A stretch of DNA of 64,000 bases from Cyclina sinensis (Eukaryota > Mollusca > Bivalvia > Venerida > Veneridae), in NCBI GenBank assembly GCA_012932295.1, contig JAAONU010000009.1:10891535-10955534 (forward strand), read 5' to 3'. A program made the position numbers and the translations under genes. Shown piece by piece: positions 22,124-32,867 of the stretch. The notes beneath the pieces are model-generated. The model was not told the origin of the DNA and did no database searches. It saw only the letters and a program-made list of their open reading frames with translations. Each line of letters opens with the position of its first letter. Position 1 is the stretch's first letter.

Positions 22124-22839
22124 CAGTAAAAACTGTTTACAGTGACCTTCGATGGGAGAAAAGAAAAAAGGTCATTATAGACAGGGAGTCACTGTTAACA
22201 GTCTCTACAAAATTCGATTATATGAACATATTTTGCCAATATTTTGTTGAAAAGCAGGATAGTACCATACTTAGGGTTTATTTATATTTTTTATTTATAT
22301 TAAACATATATTAAGCATATCACATATCATTTATAAAAAACAAGACAATATTAAAATTACATGCATAATTTGTTAAGAATATGAATTACGACATAGCATT
22401 AGTATTTAAGTATTTAGTATTTAAAAGTAACTTAAAGATTAAAAATGTTTTGAATCTGCGTTTTTCCAACGCCAAGCTGTTCTGCAACTTTATATGCCGG
22501 CATGCCATTATCAAGCAATTTTATGGCATTACATTTCTCCTCTATCGAAAGAAATTTTCTTTTCGCCGCCATTTTTACCCACAATGCAATTTGCACAGGA
22601 CGAATAACTCCAACAATACAATAAAATAGGTTTATTCGAGTTACTCCCCTTGCAAAAGTCGCTGTGCACGGCCTATATACCGTAATGGGAGACACTAAAT
22701 CATGGTCGTTGTACGGACTAGACAGGGAGTCGCTACATACAGACCATTTATATAGTAAAAACTGTTCGGCGCACCTAACTATGGTCACTAAAGACAGAGC
22801 GTCGCTATAAACAGGGGGTCACTAAGACAGTCTTTACTG
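22124..22839 (-). mobile_element. 716-bp pogo/Tigger derivative keeping part of the transposase HTH
   Basis: The left end CAGTAAAAACTGTTTACAG and the right end (inverse complement CAGTAAAGACTGTCTTAG) are imperfect inverted repeats, flanked by TA at 22122-22123 and 22840-22841. Inside, on the minus strand, is the beginning of a transposase reading frame (22432-22572). The rest of the gene (DDE catalytic domain, second DNA-binding half) is missing, so this is an internally deleted, non-autonomous copy. AGGGAGTC and related short words recur near both ends and could be transposase-binding repeats. Confidence 0.85.
22432..22572 (-). pseudogene. N-terminal CENP-B/Psq-type HTH of a Tigger transposase, truncated
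   Basis: The ATG at 22572 starts a 46-residue frame: KRKFLSIEEKCNAIKLLDNG, then KVAEQLGVGKTQIQNIF. This is the typical first DNA-binding helix-turn-helix (CENPB_N) of pogo/Tigger transposases, complete through the recognition-helix motif GVGKTQIQNI. A TAA stop follows two codons later. The open frame extends upstream to 22788 but that part has no resemblance to a transposase. The full protein is normally over 400 residues. Whether the small frame is ever translated cannot be said. Confidence 0.85.
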
Positions 22840-22913
22840 TAGGTCAAAAGGTCACAGTGGAGTTCCTTTCACCCCAGAAGCACAATTTGAAAACAAGGGA
22901 CAGCTAAATCTAA

Positions 22914-23343
22914 ACAAGACGGCCAATGGCCCTAAAGCGCTCACCTGGGTTCAAAGATGAAAGATATTTTTATGAATGTAATGATGCATATCACAGAAAT
23001 GGACCAATAGAATTTAATTGCCATAGCTCCAAAAACAAAAAGTAGGTCAAAATATAGGTCATGAGACAACATTTTTGAAAACGGAACGAAAAGCTGTACA
23101 TACAGTCCAAATTTCATTGCCGTAGCTTTAAAACAGAAAAGTAGGTCAGTTGGACAAAAATATAGGTCATGCTATGACAATTTTGAAATCGGAACAAAAA
23201 ACTGTACCAAGGTCCAAATTTCATTGCCATAGCTCCAAAAACAAAAAGTACGTCAGTAGGTCAAAAATATAGGTCATGTGATGACATTTTTGAAATCGAA
23301 ACGAAAAACTGTGCACATGGTCCAAATTTCATTGCTGCAGCTA
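22914..23343 (+). repeat. T1-variant head followed by an I array
   Basis: The head at 22914-22952 reads AAACAAGACGGCCAATGGCC then CTAAAGCGCTCACCTGG, a variant of T1 with the shorter hairpin GGCCAATGGCC; a similar head is at 25205. About 70 bp later, three I units (TAGGTCATG, GGTCCAAATTTCATTGCC) run to 23343, where a normal T1 head begins. Confidence 0.7.
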
Positions 23344-25206
23344 AACAAGAGGGCCATGATGGCCCTGTATTGCTCACTTATATATGACTGCTTTTAACAA
23401 AGTTGCTATGGACCTGGTTAACTGACCCCAGACAACCCATATTCAAACTTGACCTAGAAATTATTGAAACAATCTTTCTGACAAATTTCCAGGTTATTTG
23501 GACTGAAAATATAGCCTCTAGAGTGCTAACAAGGTTTTTCAATATTTGGGCTCTGTGACCTAGTTTTTGACCCAAGATGACCCATATTCAAATTTGAGCT
23601 ACAAGTTATCAAAACAACCTTTCTAACAAATTTCAAGGACATTTGGACTGAAAATGTAGCCTCTAGAGTGTTTACAAAGTTTTTCAATATTTGGGCTCTG
23701 TGACCTAGTTTTTGACTCCAGATGTTCAGGTTATTTGACCTGAAAATGTTACCTCTAGAGTGTCAACAAGGTTTTTCCATATTTGGGGTCTGTGACCTAG
23801 TTTTTAAACCAAGATGACCCATATTCGAATATGAGCTAGAAATCATTGAATCAATCTTTCAGACAGATTTCCAGGTTATTTGAACTGAAAATGTCACCTC
23901 TAGAGTGTTAACAAGGTTTTTCCATATTTGGGCTTACGACCTAGTTTTTGATCCCAGATGACCCATATTCAAACTTAAGCTAAAAATCATTTAAATTACC
24001 TTTCTGACAACTTTCTGGGATATTTTGACTAAAAAAGTGAACTTTACAATGTTAACAAGGTTTATCTATTTTCGGGTTCTGTGACCTAGTTTTTGAACAC
24101 AGATGACCCATATTCGAATTTGAGCTAGAAATCATTGAAACAACCTTTCTGACAAATTTCTAGATTATTTGGACTGAAAATGTTACCTCTCCTTCTACAA
24201 GAAGATTTTCAAGGTTTTCACTATATAAGCCTATGTAAAACCAATGACCCCCGGAGGGGGCCAAATTTGACCCCAGGGATATAATTTGAACAAACTTGGT
24301 AGAGGTCCACTAGACAATGCTACATAAGAAATCTTAAGGCTCAGGGCCTTGTAGTTTCAGACAAGAAGATTTTCAAAGTTTTTCCTTTCAACTGCCATAG
24401 CAACCAGAGTTCTTAATGGAACTGAATTCTTTGAACAACTTTGGTAGAGCGTCATACAAGGAATATCCCAGGCATGTTTTCTCAATGTTGGCCTAGCGGT
24501 TTAGGAGGAGAAGTCGTTCAACTCAAACTAGAAATGGGTTTTTGATTGAACAAAAACATATGTCTCCCCCCAGCCAGTTGCTGCAGGCAGTATTGAGTCA
24601 GACGATTGCAAAATTAGACATTTAACCTCCAAGTGTGACCTTGACCTTGGAGTGGGTTCTGCACGTCGCCTTGATGAGGTAAATATCTGACCCAAGTTTC
24701 ATAAAAAACCTTCAAGGGCTTTGGAAGATACAGAGCGGACACGATTTTGTTACGGACAGACAGACAGACAGACAACTGGGGGAAAAACAATATGTCTCCC
24801 CCCGATCAGGTGAACATCTGACCCAAGTTTCATAAAAATCCTTCAAGGGCTTTTGAAGATACAGAGCGGACACAATTTTGTGGCATTTGACATTTAACCT
24901 CCAAGTGTGACCTTGACCTTGAGACACCACACCCGCAAAGTGGGTTCTGCACGTCGCCTTGATGAGGTGAACATCTTACCCAAGTTTCATAAAAATCCTT
25001 CAAGGGCTTTTGAAGATACAGAACGGACACAATTTTGTGACGGACAGATGGACGGACAGACGGAGGGACGGACAGACAACCGGGGGAAAAACAATATGTC
25101 TCCCCTTTTTTTGGGGGGAGACATAATTGTTGACAACCCACACCTACGGATGCTGGACATTCAACGATCCTAAAAGCTCACCCTGAGCTGTGCACAGGTG
25201 AGCTAA
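23344..25206 (+). mobile_element. T1 cassette, A and short B, with an M cassette inside
   Basis: The head at 23344-23380 is AACAAGAGGGCCATGATGGC then CCTGTATTGCTCA. Six A units run to about 24190, one to two B units to 24400, then an X-box-like CTGCCATAGCAACC and the pre-tail spacer. At 24528 an M cassette begins; the T1 tail resumes at about 25128 (GACATTCAACGATCCTAAAA) and ends CTCACCCTGAGCTGTGCACAGGTGAGCTAA with a slightly imperfect stem, directly abutting the next head. Confidence 0.75.
24528..25127 (+). mobile_element. M cassette nested in a T1 cassette
   Basis: The head starts ACTAGA (24528), with the hairpin GTTTTTGATTGAACAAAAAC (24539-24558) and then TATGTCTCCCCCC at 24559-24571. Units with CATTTAACCTCCAAGTGTG, ACCTTGACCTTG and GATGAGGTGAACATCT follow, some with their own GACAGACAGACAGACAGACA run (about 24758-24775) and TATGTCTCCCCCC copy. 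The tail TATGTCTCCCC-TTTTTTT-GGGGGGAGACATA lies at 25095-25125; its right arm is an exact 13-bp inverse complement of the head block. Confidence 0.8.
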
Positions 25207-26160
25207 ACAAAAGTGCCAATGGCCCTAAAGCGCTCACCTGAGTCTCATTGCTCATGTTACAAATATCGTTATTGGTTTTTATAGGTGCAAGTTTGAAAAG
25301 CTTTGCAATAAGTTTGAAGACTCTGGGTGTAATGGTACTCATTTTTTTTTTTAGCAGAAATAGTTTTACTCTACAGGTCCCAGTGACTTTGACCTACAGA
25401 CCCCAAAAACAATAGGGTTCTTCTAATATAATTACCTATAAAGTTTGAAGGTTCTGGGTGTAATGATACTCCAATTACTGAGAAGAAATAATTTTCACTC
25501 TACAGGTCCCTGTGACCTTGACTTTTGACCTACTGACCCCAAAAATGATTGGGTTCTTTAACTGAGTAAAGACAATCATCCTATGAAGATTGAAGGCTCT
25601 GTGTAAAATGGTACTCCAGTTACTGAGCAGAAACAGTTTTCACTCTACAGGTCCCTGTGAATTTAACCTATGACCTATGGACCCTAAAACCAATAGGATT
25701 CTTCTAATACAATTATCCTATAAAGTTTCAAGGCTCTGGGTGTTTTGGTACTACAGTTACTCTGCAGAAATAGTTTTCACTCTACAGGTCCCTGTGACCC
25801 TGACCTTTGACATACTAGGCCCAAAAACAACATGGTTCTTCTATTTAGTAAAAGCAATCATCCTATGAAGTTTGGAGGCTCTGGGCAAAATGGTAATCCT
25901 GTTATTAAGTGAAAATGGTTTTCACTCTAGAGGTCCCTCTGACCTTGACCTTTGACCTACTGACCCAAAACAAAAAAGGGATTTTTTTGTACTCAATCAG
26001 GGCAATAACCCTGTGAAGTTTGAAGGCTTTGGGTCAACTGGTACTCAAGTTATTGGAAGGAAACAAAGTGTGAAAGACAGACAGACAAACAGACACCCAT
26101 GGACAAGGCAAAAACAATATGTCTCCATCAGAAGGGCAGGGTTGGGGGAGACATAACAAC
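25205..26160 (+). mobile_element. J cassette with T1-variant head and tatgtctcc tail
   Basis: The head AACAAAAGTGCCAATGGCCC then TAAAGCGCTCACCTGAG begins right after a T1 tail. A leader shared with 34838 and 41254 follows (CTCATTGCTCATGTTAC, ATCGTTATTGGTTTTTAT). About five J units of about 145 bp end in ACAGACAGACAAACAGACAC and a tail at 26118-26155 (TATGTCTCCAT ... GGGGGAGACATA). The ends belong to two different classes, T1 on the left and the M-type on the right. Confidence 0.7.
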
Positions 26161-26730
26161 GAACAATTGAAAGTATAGCCCTTGGTGTTCCAGAGCAGAT
26201 TTTTTAAGTTTTCCCTATATAAATCCTTGTGTAAAATCAAATGCCCCTCCGGGTGGGGCCAGTTTTGACCCCAGGGTCATAATTTGAACAAACTTGATAG
26301 AGGTCCACTAGACAATGCTGCACACCAAATATCTTACCTCTAGGCAATGTGGTTTCTGACAAGAAGATTTTTCAAGTTTTTCCTGTATAACTCCATGTAA
26401 AACATGTGACCCCTGGGGCGGAGCCATTTTTGACCCAGGGACCATGATTTAAACAAACTTGGTAGAGGTTCTCTTGACAATGCTACATACAAAATATCTA
26501 AGCTCTATGCCTTTTGGTTTCTGATGTGAAGACTTTTTCAACTTTTTCCTATATAACTCTATGTAAAACATGTGACCCCTGTGGCAGGGCCTATTTTGAC
26601 CCAGGGGCTATGATTTGAACAAACTTTGTAGAGGTCCACTGGACAATGCTGCACAACAAATAACTAAACTGTAGGCCTTGCAGTTTCTGACAAGAAGATT
26701 TTTTAAAGTTTTCTCTATATAAATCTATGT
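26161..26730 (+). repeat. B array, three to four units
   Basis: B units (CTAGACAATGCTGCACACC, GACAAGAAGATTTTTC) between the J tail and a T1 head at 26731, which cuts the last unit at TCTATGTA. Confidence 0.7.
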
Positions 26731-27547
26731 ATAAGAGGGCCATGATGGCCCTGGATAGCTCACCCGAGTACTTTGGCTGTAGGTTTGCTGTTAAGCAGTA
26801 TTTCATCTTTTAATTGAAAATATGTTAGTGCCTACAAACCAAATATGTAAAATATCAGTCAATAAATAAAGGCTCTATGACAGAAAGTAGAAATATCTAT
26901 CATAAGCTATGGTGACCTAGACCTTGACCCAGTGACCTCAAACCCTACCCATAGGTAGACATCCATGCAAGGAACCTATATACTAAATATCAGAGATATT
27001 GGTCTATAAATGAAGGCTCTATGAGGTACAGTAGATAAATCTTTTTTTAGCCTCCATGACCTTTAGTTTAAACAGTATTTTATTCTCAATTTAGAGCACA
27101 TGTACATGACAAATAGTTTGAATTACAAAGGTACTTTAATGTGAAATTGGAGTAACAATATAAGTTTCATGTTAAATTTTGAAAAGGATATGAAAACAAG
27201 TATTAAATACTTATATTAATTCATCTCCATTGGTGTTGGAAGAAGAATGGCTGGTTTTTTTTTTAAAAGAAGATGTCATGAGGAGAAATATACGTAAATT
27301 AAAATACATATTTTTCCGCTACAGCGCCGGGACATGTGGTCATAAAATGAAATATAGTGAAATGCTGGGGCCACCGCATGGCCGACCACTACGACGTGAA
27401 ACGCCGAGTGGCGACAATAAAGTTTTGCACACATTTAAAAATTGTTGTATTGTCTTTAACATTTAAGTTTTCGGATCCATAAAGAAGGTTTTGAAAAGTC
27501 AGTGGACAAGGTAGGTTAGACAAGAGTGTTGGATTTTCTGACTGTTT

Positions 27548-28000
27548 TGGTTAAGGTAGGTTGCAGTTAAAGTCGCCTGCGATGACAACGTTTTGAATTT
27601 TTGTGTTATGTGCTCTTTCAATACTTTCTTCCAGCAGTGACCAATAGTGATTGTTTGCGTCTGGGGGACGGTAGAAACCTCCGAATAAAAGTTTTTGAGT
27701 ATGTTCGCTGACTTCGACCCAGATAGCTTCTAAGTCAGGTAATGATAAATAATCTCAGACTTTCCCAGTTAGACCATGCTTAAGATAGATTGCAACACCA
27801 CCTCCAACCCTGGAATTTCTGTCACACCGGAAGGGAGTCCCGAAATTTGGTATTTTTATATCGTCATTTTTGATGTGGGGTGAAAGCCATGTTTCGGAGA
27901 AAACTAGAACTATGTGTAAGAGTTTGAAGCAAGATGGATTTGTGTATAGCTTGGAATAAGTCGCCATGTGCCACGACGCGCATACAATATTATGTTTCAT
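27548..28000 (-). pseudogene. LINE endonuclease (AP type), amino half
   Basis: The frame reads SETWLSPHIKNDDIKIPNF, then FRCDRNSRVGGGVAIYLKHG. An in-frame TGA at 27757-27755 follows, after which the same frame continues DLEAIWVEVSEH, LLFGGFYRPPDANNHYW and VVIAGDFNCNLP, then a stop. These are the middle motifs of LINE endonucleases of the exonuclease-endonuclease-phosphatase fold (SETW, DR..GGG, GGFYRPP, GDFN). The N-terminal catalytic motifs and the C-terminal SDH motif are absent. The protein is interrupted and partial, so not active. Confidence 0.85.
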
Positions 28001-28299
28001 ATTATTAGATCATTGTGATATCTAATAGTAATGCAACGCCGACCGACAGCGATGATCACAGCAAGCAAGTAAAAGTATATATGACCAGTACTCCAGCGCT
28101 GTAGCAGGGAAGAAAAAGAAAATAATAACAAAAACATACTAAAAGGAAACAAAAATTAACACAAAAAGAAAGGTGGACATACGAGACTAAAATTGGAGAG
28201 AATAACTTACTTAGATGGATTAAAACGTCTATTTGTTTTTGGTAACATATGCTGGTTTAATTTTTAACCACGCCATTTGAAATGGAGCAACAACGGTAA

Positions 28300-28890
28300 A
28301 AATAGAAAAGTATTAATAAGTCGGTACAAAAATGGATTTCTGAACGTTCGATATCAATATCTTTCATTCTCAGGTGGTCAATAATTTTCTAAGCCACGTC
28401 TTCCTTGAGATCGTTGCTGTCACCAGGGATCCAGAAATATCTAGACACATTTTCCTTGTATATTGTTCACATTCATCGATATAAAGAAAATTTTCCAAGG
28501 TTGATTCTTTGAGTTCAGCATTTTCTTTTTGAAGTTTAGCAACCTCCTCGCGCAATGATCTAGTTTCAATCTGCACGGCCTCTTTGACCTCTTAAGCTAT
28601 TTCCTTTTTCAGTTCACTAGTTATTTCTTTAACGAGATCTTTTTTAATTCTTTACCCAAAAGTGTGACAAGTTCTTTAAGATCATCTTTTGACAATGTGG
28701 AAACCATTTTATCAATGGGGGTTGAGGGTACGTAAACAGAACTCTCTTCCCAGTTTCTGAGGTCACTTTCTTCACTTTCTTCACTTATAAAACTACCTTC
28801 TGAAAGAGGAACAAATGTATTTGGTTTCTGCTTTTTATTACTATCACACGGAGATGATTTGTTTCGTTCTCGTTTCTGTCTTGACGGCAT
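28300..28890 (-). pseudogene. LINE ORF1-like protein, frameshifted
   Basis: The ATG at 28890 opens MPSRQKRERNKSSPCDSNKK, then an acidic Ser-rich stretch and LSKDDLKELVTLLGKELKK, to a stop at 28621. In a shifted frame the protein continues ELKKEIA-stop-EVKEAVQIETRSL, a coiled coil REEVAKLQKENAELKE, then ECEQYTRKMCLDISG, the common ORF1 pattern of DxxEQYxRxxxLxIxG. A further shift near 28440 gives GDSNDLKEDVA and HLRMKDIDIERSEIHF. There are at least two frameshifts and two stops. ORF1 proteins of this kind bind RNA and form trimers through the coiled coil. Confidence 0.8.
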
Positions 28891-30838
28891 GAGTAGTGGC
28901 TACCTTGCACAGGTAGATATGGGTTAACTCAGGTGAACACTTGACACGTCACAGGTAGACTGACTGTGTAAAAGTGTTATTCATGTAAATAAAGGGCAAA
29001 TAACAGCGAACTTTATAGCTTTGTGGCTCAGTTACAATCTAGTTACAATCTAGTTACCAATTTCGTGTTATGTATAAGAGTCCATCCATCTAGTACGTTA
29101 TTAAATCTGTTTTTCTACATCTATTTCTCCGGTAAATAAAACACCACCATTACTTTCTCCACACCGGAAGTATACCGTGACCTTTAACCTAATATAATAA
29201 TTTCAAAAAGCTTGATAAAGCTTGCTTCATGCCAAATTATAAAATTCTAGGCTTTGTGGTTTCAGACAAGAAGATTTATAAAGATTTTCTTCTATACTGC
29301 TATTTAAAACTTGTGACCCCTCGGGCAGGGCCAATAGTTAGCCCGGGGACACTTTTCAAACAAACTAGGTAGACGTCCACTAGACAATGCTGCATACCAA
29401 ATATCTAAGCTGTAGGCATTGAGGTTTCCAGTAAGAAGATTTTTAAAGATTGCCTTTTTTACATATTAAGGGCCCCCGGGACAGGGCCAATTTTGAGCCC
29501 GGGGCCAACATATAAACAATACTGGTAAAGGTTCTCAACACCATACTCCATACCAAATATCTAAGGTCTAGTCCTATTAGTTTGGAAGAAAAATGATTTT
29601 TCATGTTTTTCCTATTTAACTATATGTAAACAAAGAGAACCCTGGGGCGTGGCTAATTATTGACCCAGGGGACATAATTTGAACAAACTTGGTAGACGTC
29701 CACTAGACAATGCTGCATACCAAATATCTAAGCTGTAGGCATTGAGGTTTCCAGTAAGAAGATTTTTAAAGATTGCCTTTTTTACATATTAAGGGCCCCC
29801 GGGGTGGGGCCAATTTTGACCCCGGGGCCAACATATAAACAATACTGGTAAAGGTTCTCAACACAATACTCCACACCAAATATCTAAGGTCTAGTCCTAT
29901 TAGTATCGCAGAAAAATGATTTTTCATGTTTTTCCTATATAACTTTATGTAAATCAAGAGAAGTCTGGGGCGTGGCCAATTTTGACCCAGGGGACATAAT
30001 TTGAACATACTTGATAGAGGTCTACTAGACAATGCTACATACCAAATATCTAAGCTGTAGGCATTGTGGTTTCTGAGAAGAAGACTTTTAAAGATTTCCT
30101 ATATAAGCCTATGTAAAATCAATTGACCCCTGTGGCTGGACCATTTTTGACCCAGGAGCCATGATTTGAACAAACTTAGTAGAGGTCCACTGGACAATGC
30201 TGCACACCAAATATCTAAACTCTAAGCCTTGCAGTTTCTGATAAGAAGATTTTTTAAAGTTTTTCCTATATAACTCTAGGTAAAACATGTGACCCCCGGA
30301 GCTGGGCCATTTTTGACCCAGGAGCCATGATTTGAACAAACTTGGTAGAGGTCCACTGGACAATGCTGCACACCATATATCTAAACTCTAGGCCTTGTGG
30401 TTTCAGACAAAAAGATTTTTTAAGTTTTTCCTATATAATTCTATGTAAAAATAGTGACCCCTGGGGCAGGGCCATTTTTGACCCAGGGGTCATGATTTGA
30501 ACAAACTTGGTAAAGGTCCACCTGATGACGCTTCATACCAAATATCTTAGCTCCAGGCCTTGTAGTTCTGGAGAAGAAGGTTTTTAAATTTCCAACTTTG
30601 AAAATCTAATTTTAGCTCATGTGGCCTAGAAATGCAATGGACCTGAACCATTTGAACAATTTTGGTAAAACTTCATGCAAGTAACATTCCTGCAAAGTTT
30701 CAGCAAGATTGGCCCAGCAGTTCAGGAGAAGAAGTTGTTTGAAGAAAAAGTTGACGACGCACGCACGCACGCACGGACGACTGATATCAGGCGATCACAA
30801 AAGCTCACCTTGAGCACTTTGTGCTCAGGTGAGCTAAA

Positions 30839-31863
30839 AACATGTGACCCCTGGGGCTGGGCCATTTTTGACCCAGGAGCGATGATTTGAATCAACTTGG
30901 TAAAGGTCCACTAGACAATGCTGCACACCAAATATCTTAACTCTAGGCCTTGCGGTTTCTGACAAGAAGAAATTTTAAAGTTTTTCCTAAATAACTCTAT
31001 GTAAAACATGTGACCCCCTGGGGCGGGGCCATATTAGACCCACAAGCCATGATTTGAAAAAACTTGGTAAAGGTCTACTGCACACCAAATATCTAAACTC
31101 TAGGGCTAGTGGTTTCTGACAAGAAGATTTTAAAGTTTTCCCTATATAAATCTATGTAAAATGTACTGACCCCTGGGGTGGGGTCAGTTTTGACCCCACG
31201 GTCATAATTTCAACAAACTTGGTAGAGGTCCACTAGATGATGCTTCATACAAAATATCTAAGCTCCAGGCCATGAGGTTTAGGAGAAGAAGATTTTTAAA
31301 GAATTTACTATATAACTCTATATAAAACATGTGACCCCTTGGGCGGAGCCAATTTTGACCCAGGGGCCATGATTTAAATAATCTTGGTAGAGGTCTACTA
31401 GATGATGCTAAACACCAAATATCTAAGCTCCATGCCTTGCAGTTTCTGACAAAAAGATTTTTAAAGTTTTCCCTATATAACTCTATGTAAATCAAGTGAC
31501 CCCCAGGGGGGCAGTTCTGACCCCAGGGTCATAATTTGAACAAACTTGGTAGAGGTCCACTAGATGATGCCTCATACCAAATTTTAAGCTCCAGGCCTTG
31601 TGGTTTCAGACAAGAAGATTTTCAAAGTTTTTCTTTTAAGTTGCAATAGCAACCAGAGTTCTGCATGGAATTGAATTCTTTGAACAACTTTGGAAGAGCT
31701 TCATGCAAGGAACATTCCGTACAAGTTTCATTGAATTTGGCCTAGTGGTTTCAGAGGAGATGTCGTTTGAATGAAATTGTTAACGCCTCACGACGCACGA
31801 CGCACAAAGGACATTTGGGTATGACAAAAGCTCACTCTGGCACTTTGTGCCAGGTAAGCTGAA
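30839..31863 (+). mobile_element. B array with T1 tail, headless
   Basis: About five B units follow directly on the previous T1 tail. Then an X-box-like GTTGCAATAGCAACC (31636-31650), the pre-tail spacer, a short ACGACGCACGACGCAC run and a decayed tail CTCACTCTGGCAC-TTT-GTGCCAGGTAAG ending at about 31858. There is no head: the array starts inside a B unit at CATGTGACCCCTGGGG. Confidence 0.7.
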
Positions 31864-32760
31864 AACATGAGACCCCTGGGGCGGGGCCATTTTTGACCCA
31901 TGAGCCAGGATTTGAACAAACTTGGTAGAGGTCCACTGGACAATGCTGCACACCAAATATCTAAACTCTGGGCCTTGCGGTTTCTGACAAGAAGATTTTT
32001 TAAAGTTTTTCCTATATAACTCTATGTAAAACATGTGACCCCTGGGGCAGGGCCATTTTTGACCCAGGAGCCACGATTTGAACAAACTTGGTAGAGGTCC
32101 ACTAGACAATGCTACACACTAAATATCTAAGCTCTATGTCTTACGGTTTCTGATAAGAAGATTTTTTAAGATTTTCCTATATAACTCTATGTAAAACAAG
32201 TGACCCCCGGGGCGGGGCCATTTTTCACCCAGAGGCCATGATTTGAACAAACTTGGTAGAGGTTCACTAGACAATGCTACATACCAAATATCTTAACTCT
32301 AGGCCTTCTTGTTTCTGACAAGAAGATTTTCAAGTTTTCTCTATATAACTCTATGTAAAATCAACTGACCTCTGGGGTGGGGTCAGTTTTGACCCCAGGG
32401 AAATAATTTGAACAAACTTGGTAGAGGTCCACTAGATGATGCTTCATACTAAATATAAAAGCTCCAGGCCTTGTGGTTTCGGAGAAGAAGATTTTTAAAG
32501 ATCCAACTTATAAAATCTATTTTTAGCTCCAGTGAACCAGAAATGCAATGGACCAGAACCATCTAAACAATCTTGGTAGAGCTTCATGCAAGGAACATCC
32601 CAGGCAAGTTTCACTAAATTTGCCCCATTGGTTTCAGAGGAGATGTCGTTTGAATGAAAAGGTGACGACGGATGGATGGACTGACGGACGGACGAAGGAC
32701 GACGGACAAAGACCGATCAGAAAAGCTCACCCTGAGCACTTTGTGCTCAGGTGAGCTAAA
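31864..32760 (+). mobile_element. B array with T1 tail, headless (second in a row)
   Basis: About four B units, again starting inside a unit at the same register as 30839. Then come the GATCCAACTTATAAAATC spacer, GACGGATGGATGGACTGACG at 32667-32686, and a well preserved tail CTCACCCTGAGCAC-TTT-GTGCTCAGGTGAG at 32727-32756. Together with the tail at 30838 this makes three tail-ended B segments in tandem for one head. Confidence 0.75.
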
Positions 32761-32867
32761 AAGCTAGGTAAGTAGGTCAATAATATAGGTCATGCGTTGA
32801 CAATTTTGAAATCGGAACAGAAAACAGTGCATATGGTCCAAATTTCATTCCCATAGCTCCAAAAACA
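32761..32867 (+). repeat. single I unit
   Basis: One 105-bp I unit (AGTAGGTCAATAATATAGG, TTTGAAATCGGAACAG, GGTCCAAATTTCATTCC) between a T1 tail and a T1 head. The I array at 34096 continues in the same register, so the T1 cassette between them was probably inserted into an I array. Confidence 0.7.

Larger units (their letters stand above)
22080..22913 (+). mobile_element. T1 head remnant carrying a pogo-type insertion
   Basis: ACAAGAGGGCACAGAAGGCC then CTGGATCGCTCACCTGAG (22081-22118) is a diverged T1 head whose hairpin is imperfect. It is followed at once by the TA-flanked transposon at 22124-22839. Then only about 70 bp remain (GGTCACAGTGGAGTTCC, CACAATTTGAAAACAAGG) before the next head. 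No array and no tail belong to it. Confidence 0.6.
27066..29177 (-). mobile_element. LINE deletion derivative (ORF1, part of endonuclease, 3' UTR)
   Basis: The insertion has the duplicated target TGACCTTTA at 27057-27065 and 29178-29186. On the minus strand it runs from a 5' region (29177 down) through a coiled-coil ORF1 (28890-28300) and the first half of an endonuclease (28000-27548). It then jumps to a 3' region with an AATAAA signal at 27083-27078. The whole reverse transcriptase is missing, although both ends and the target duplication are present. ORF1 layout plus an AP-type endonuclease suggests the CR1/L2/Jockey assemblage; the clade is not certain. Confidence 0.75.
26731..30838 (+). 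mobile_element. T1 cassette with B array, split by a LINE insertion
   Basis: The head at 26731-26768 (AGAGGGCCATGATGGCCC then TGGATAGCTCACCCGAG) is followed by a leader shared with 50519 and 61079 (CTTTGGCTGTAGGTTTGCTG, AAAATATCAGTCAATAAATA). The LINE derivative at 27066-29177 breaks it inside TGACCTTTA, which is repeated on both sides. About eight B units run from 29200 to 30590. An ACGC(ACGC)n run is at 30757-30780 and the tail CTCACCTTGAGCAC-TTT-GTGCTCAGGTGAG at 30804-30833. Without the LINE the cassette would be about 2 kb. Confidence 0.8.

Noticed and set aside
27230..27466. 78-codon plus-strand frame inside the LINE
   Set aside because: Lies antisense to the LINE 3' region; no recognisable domain.
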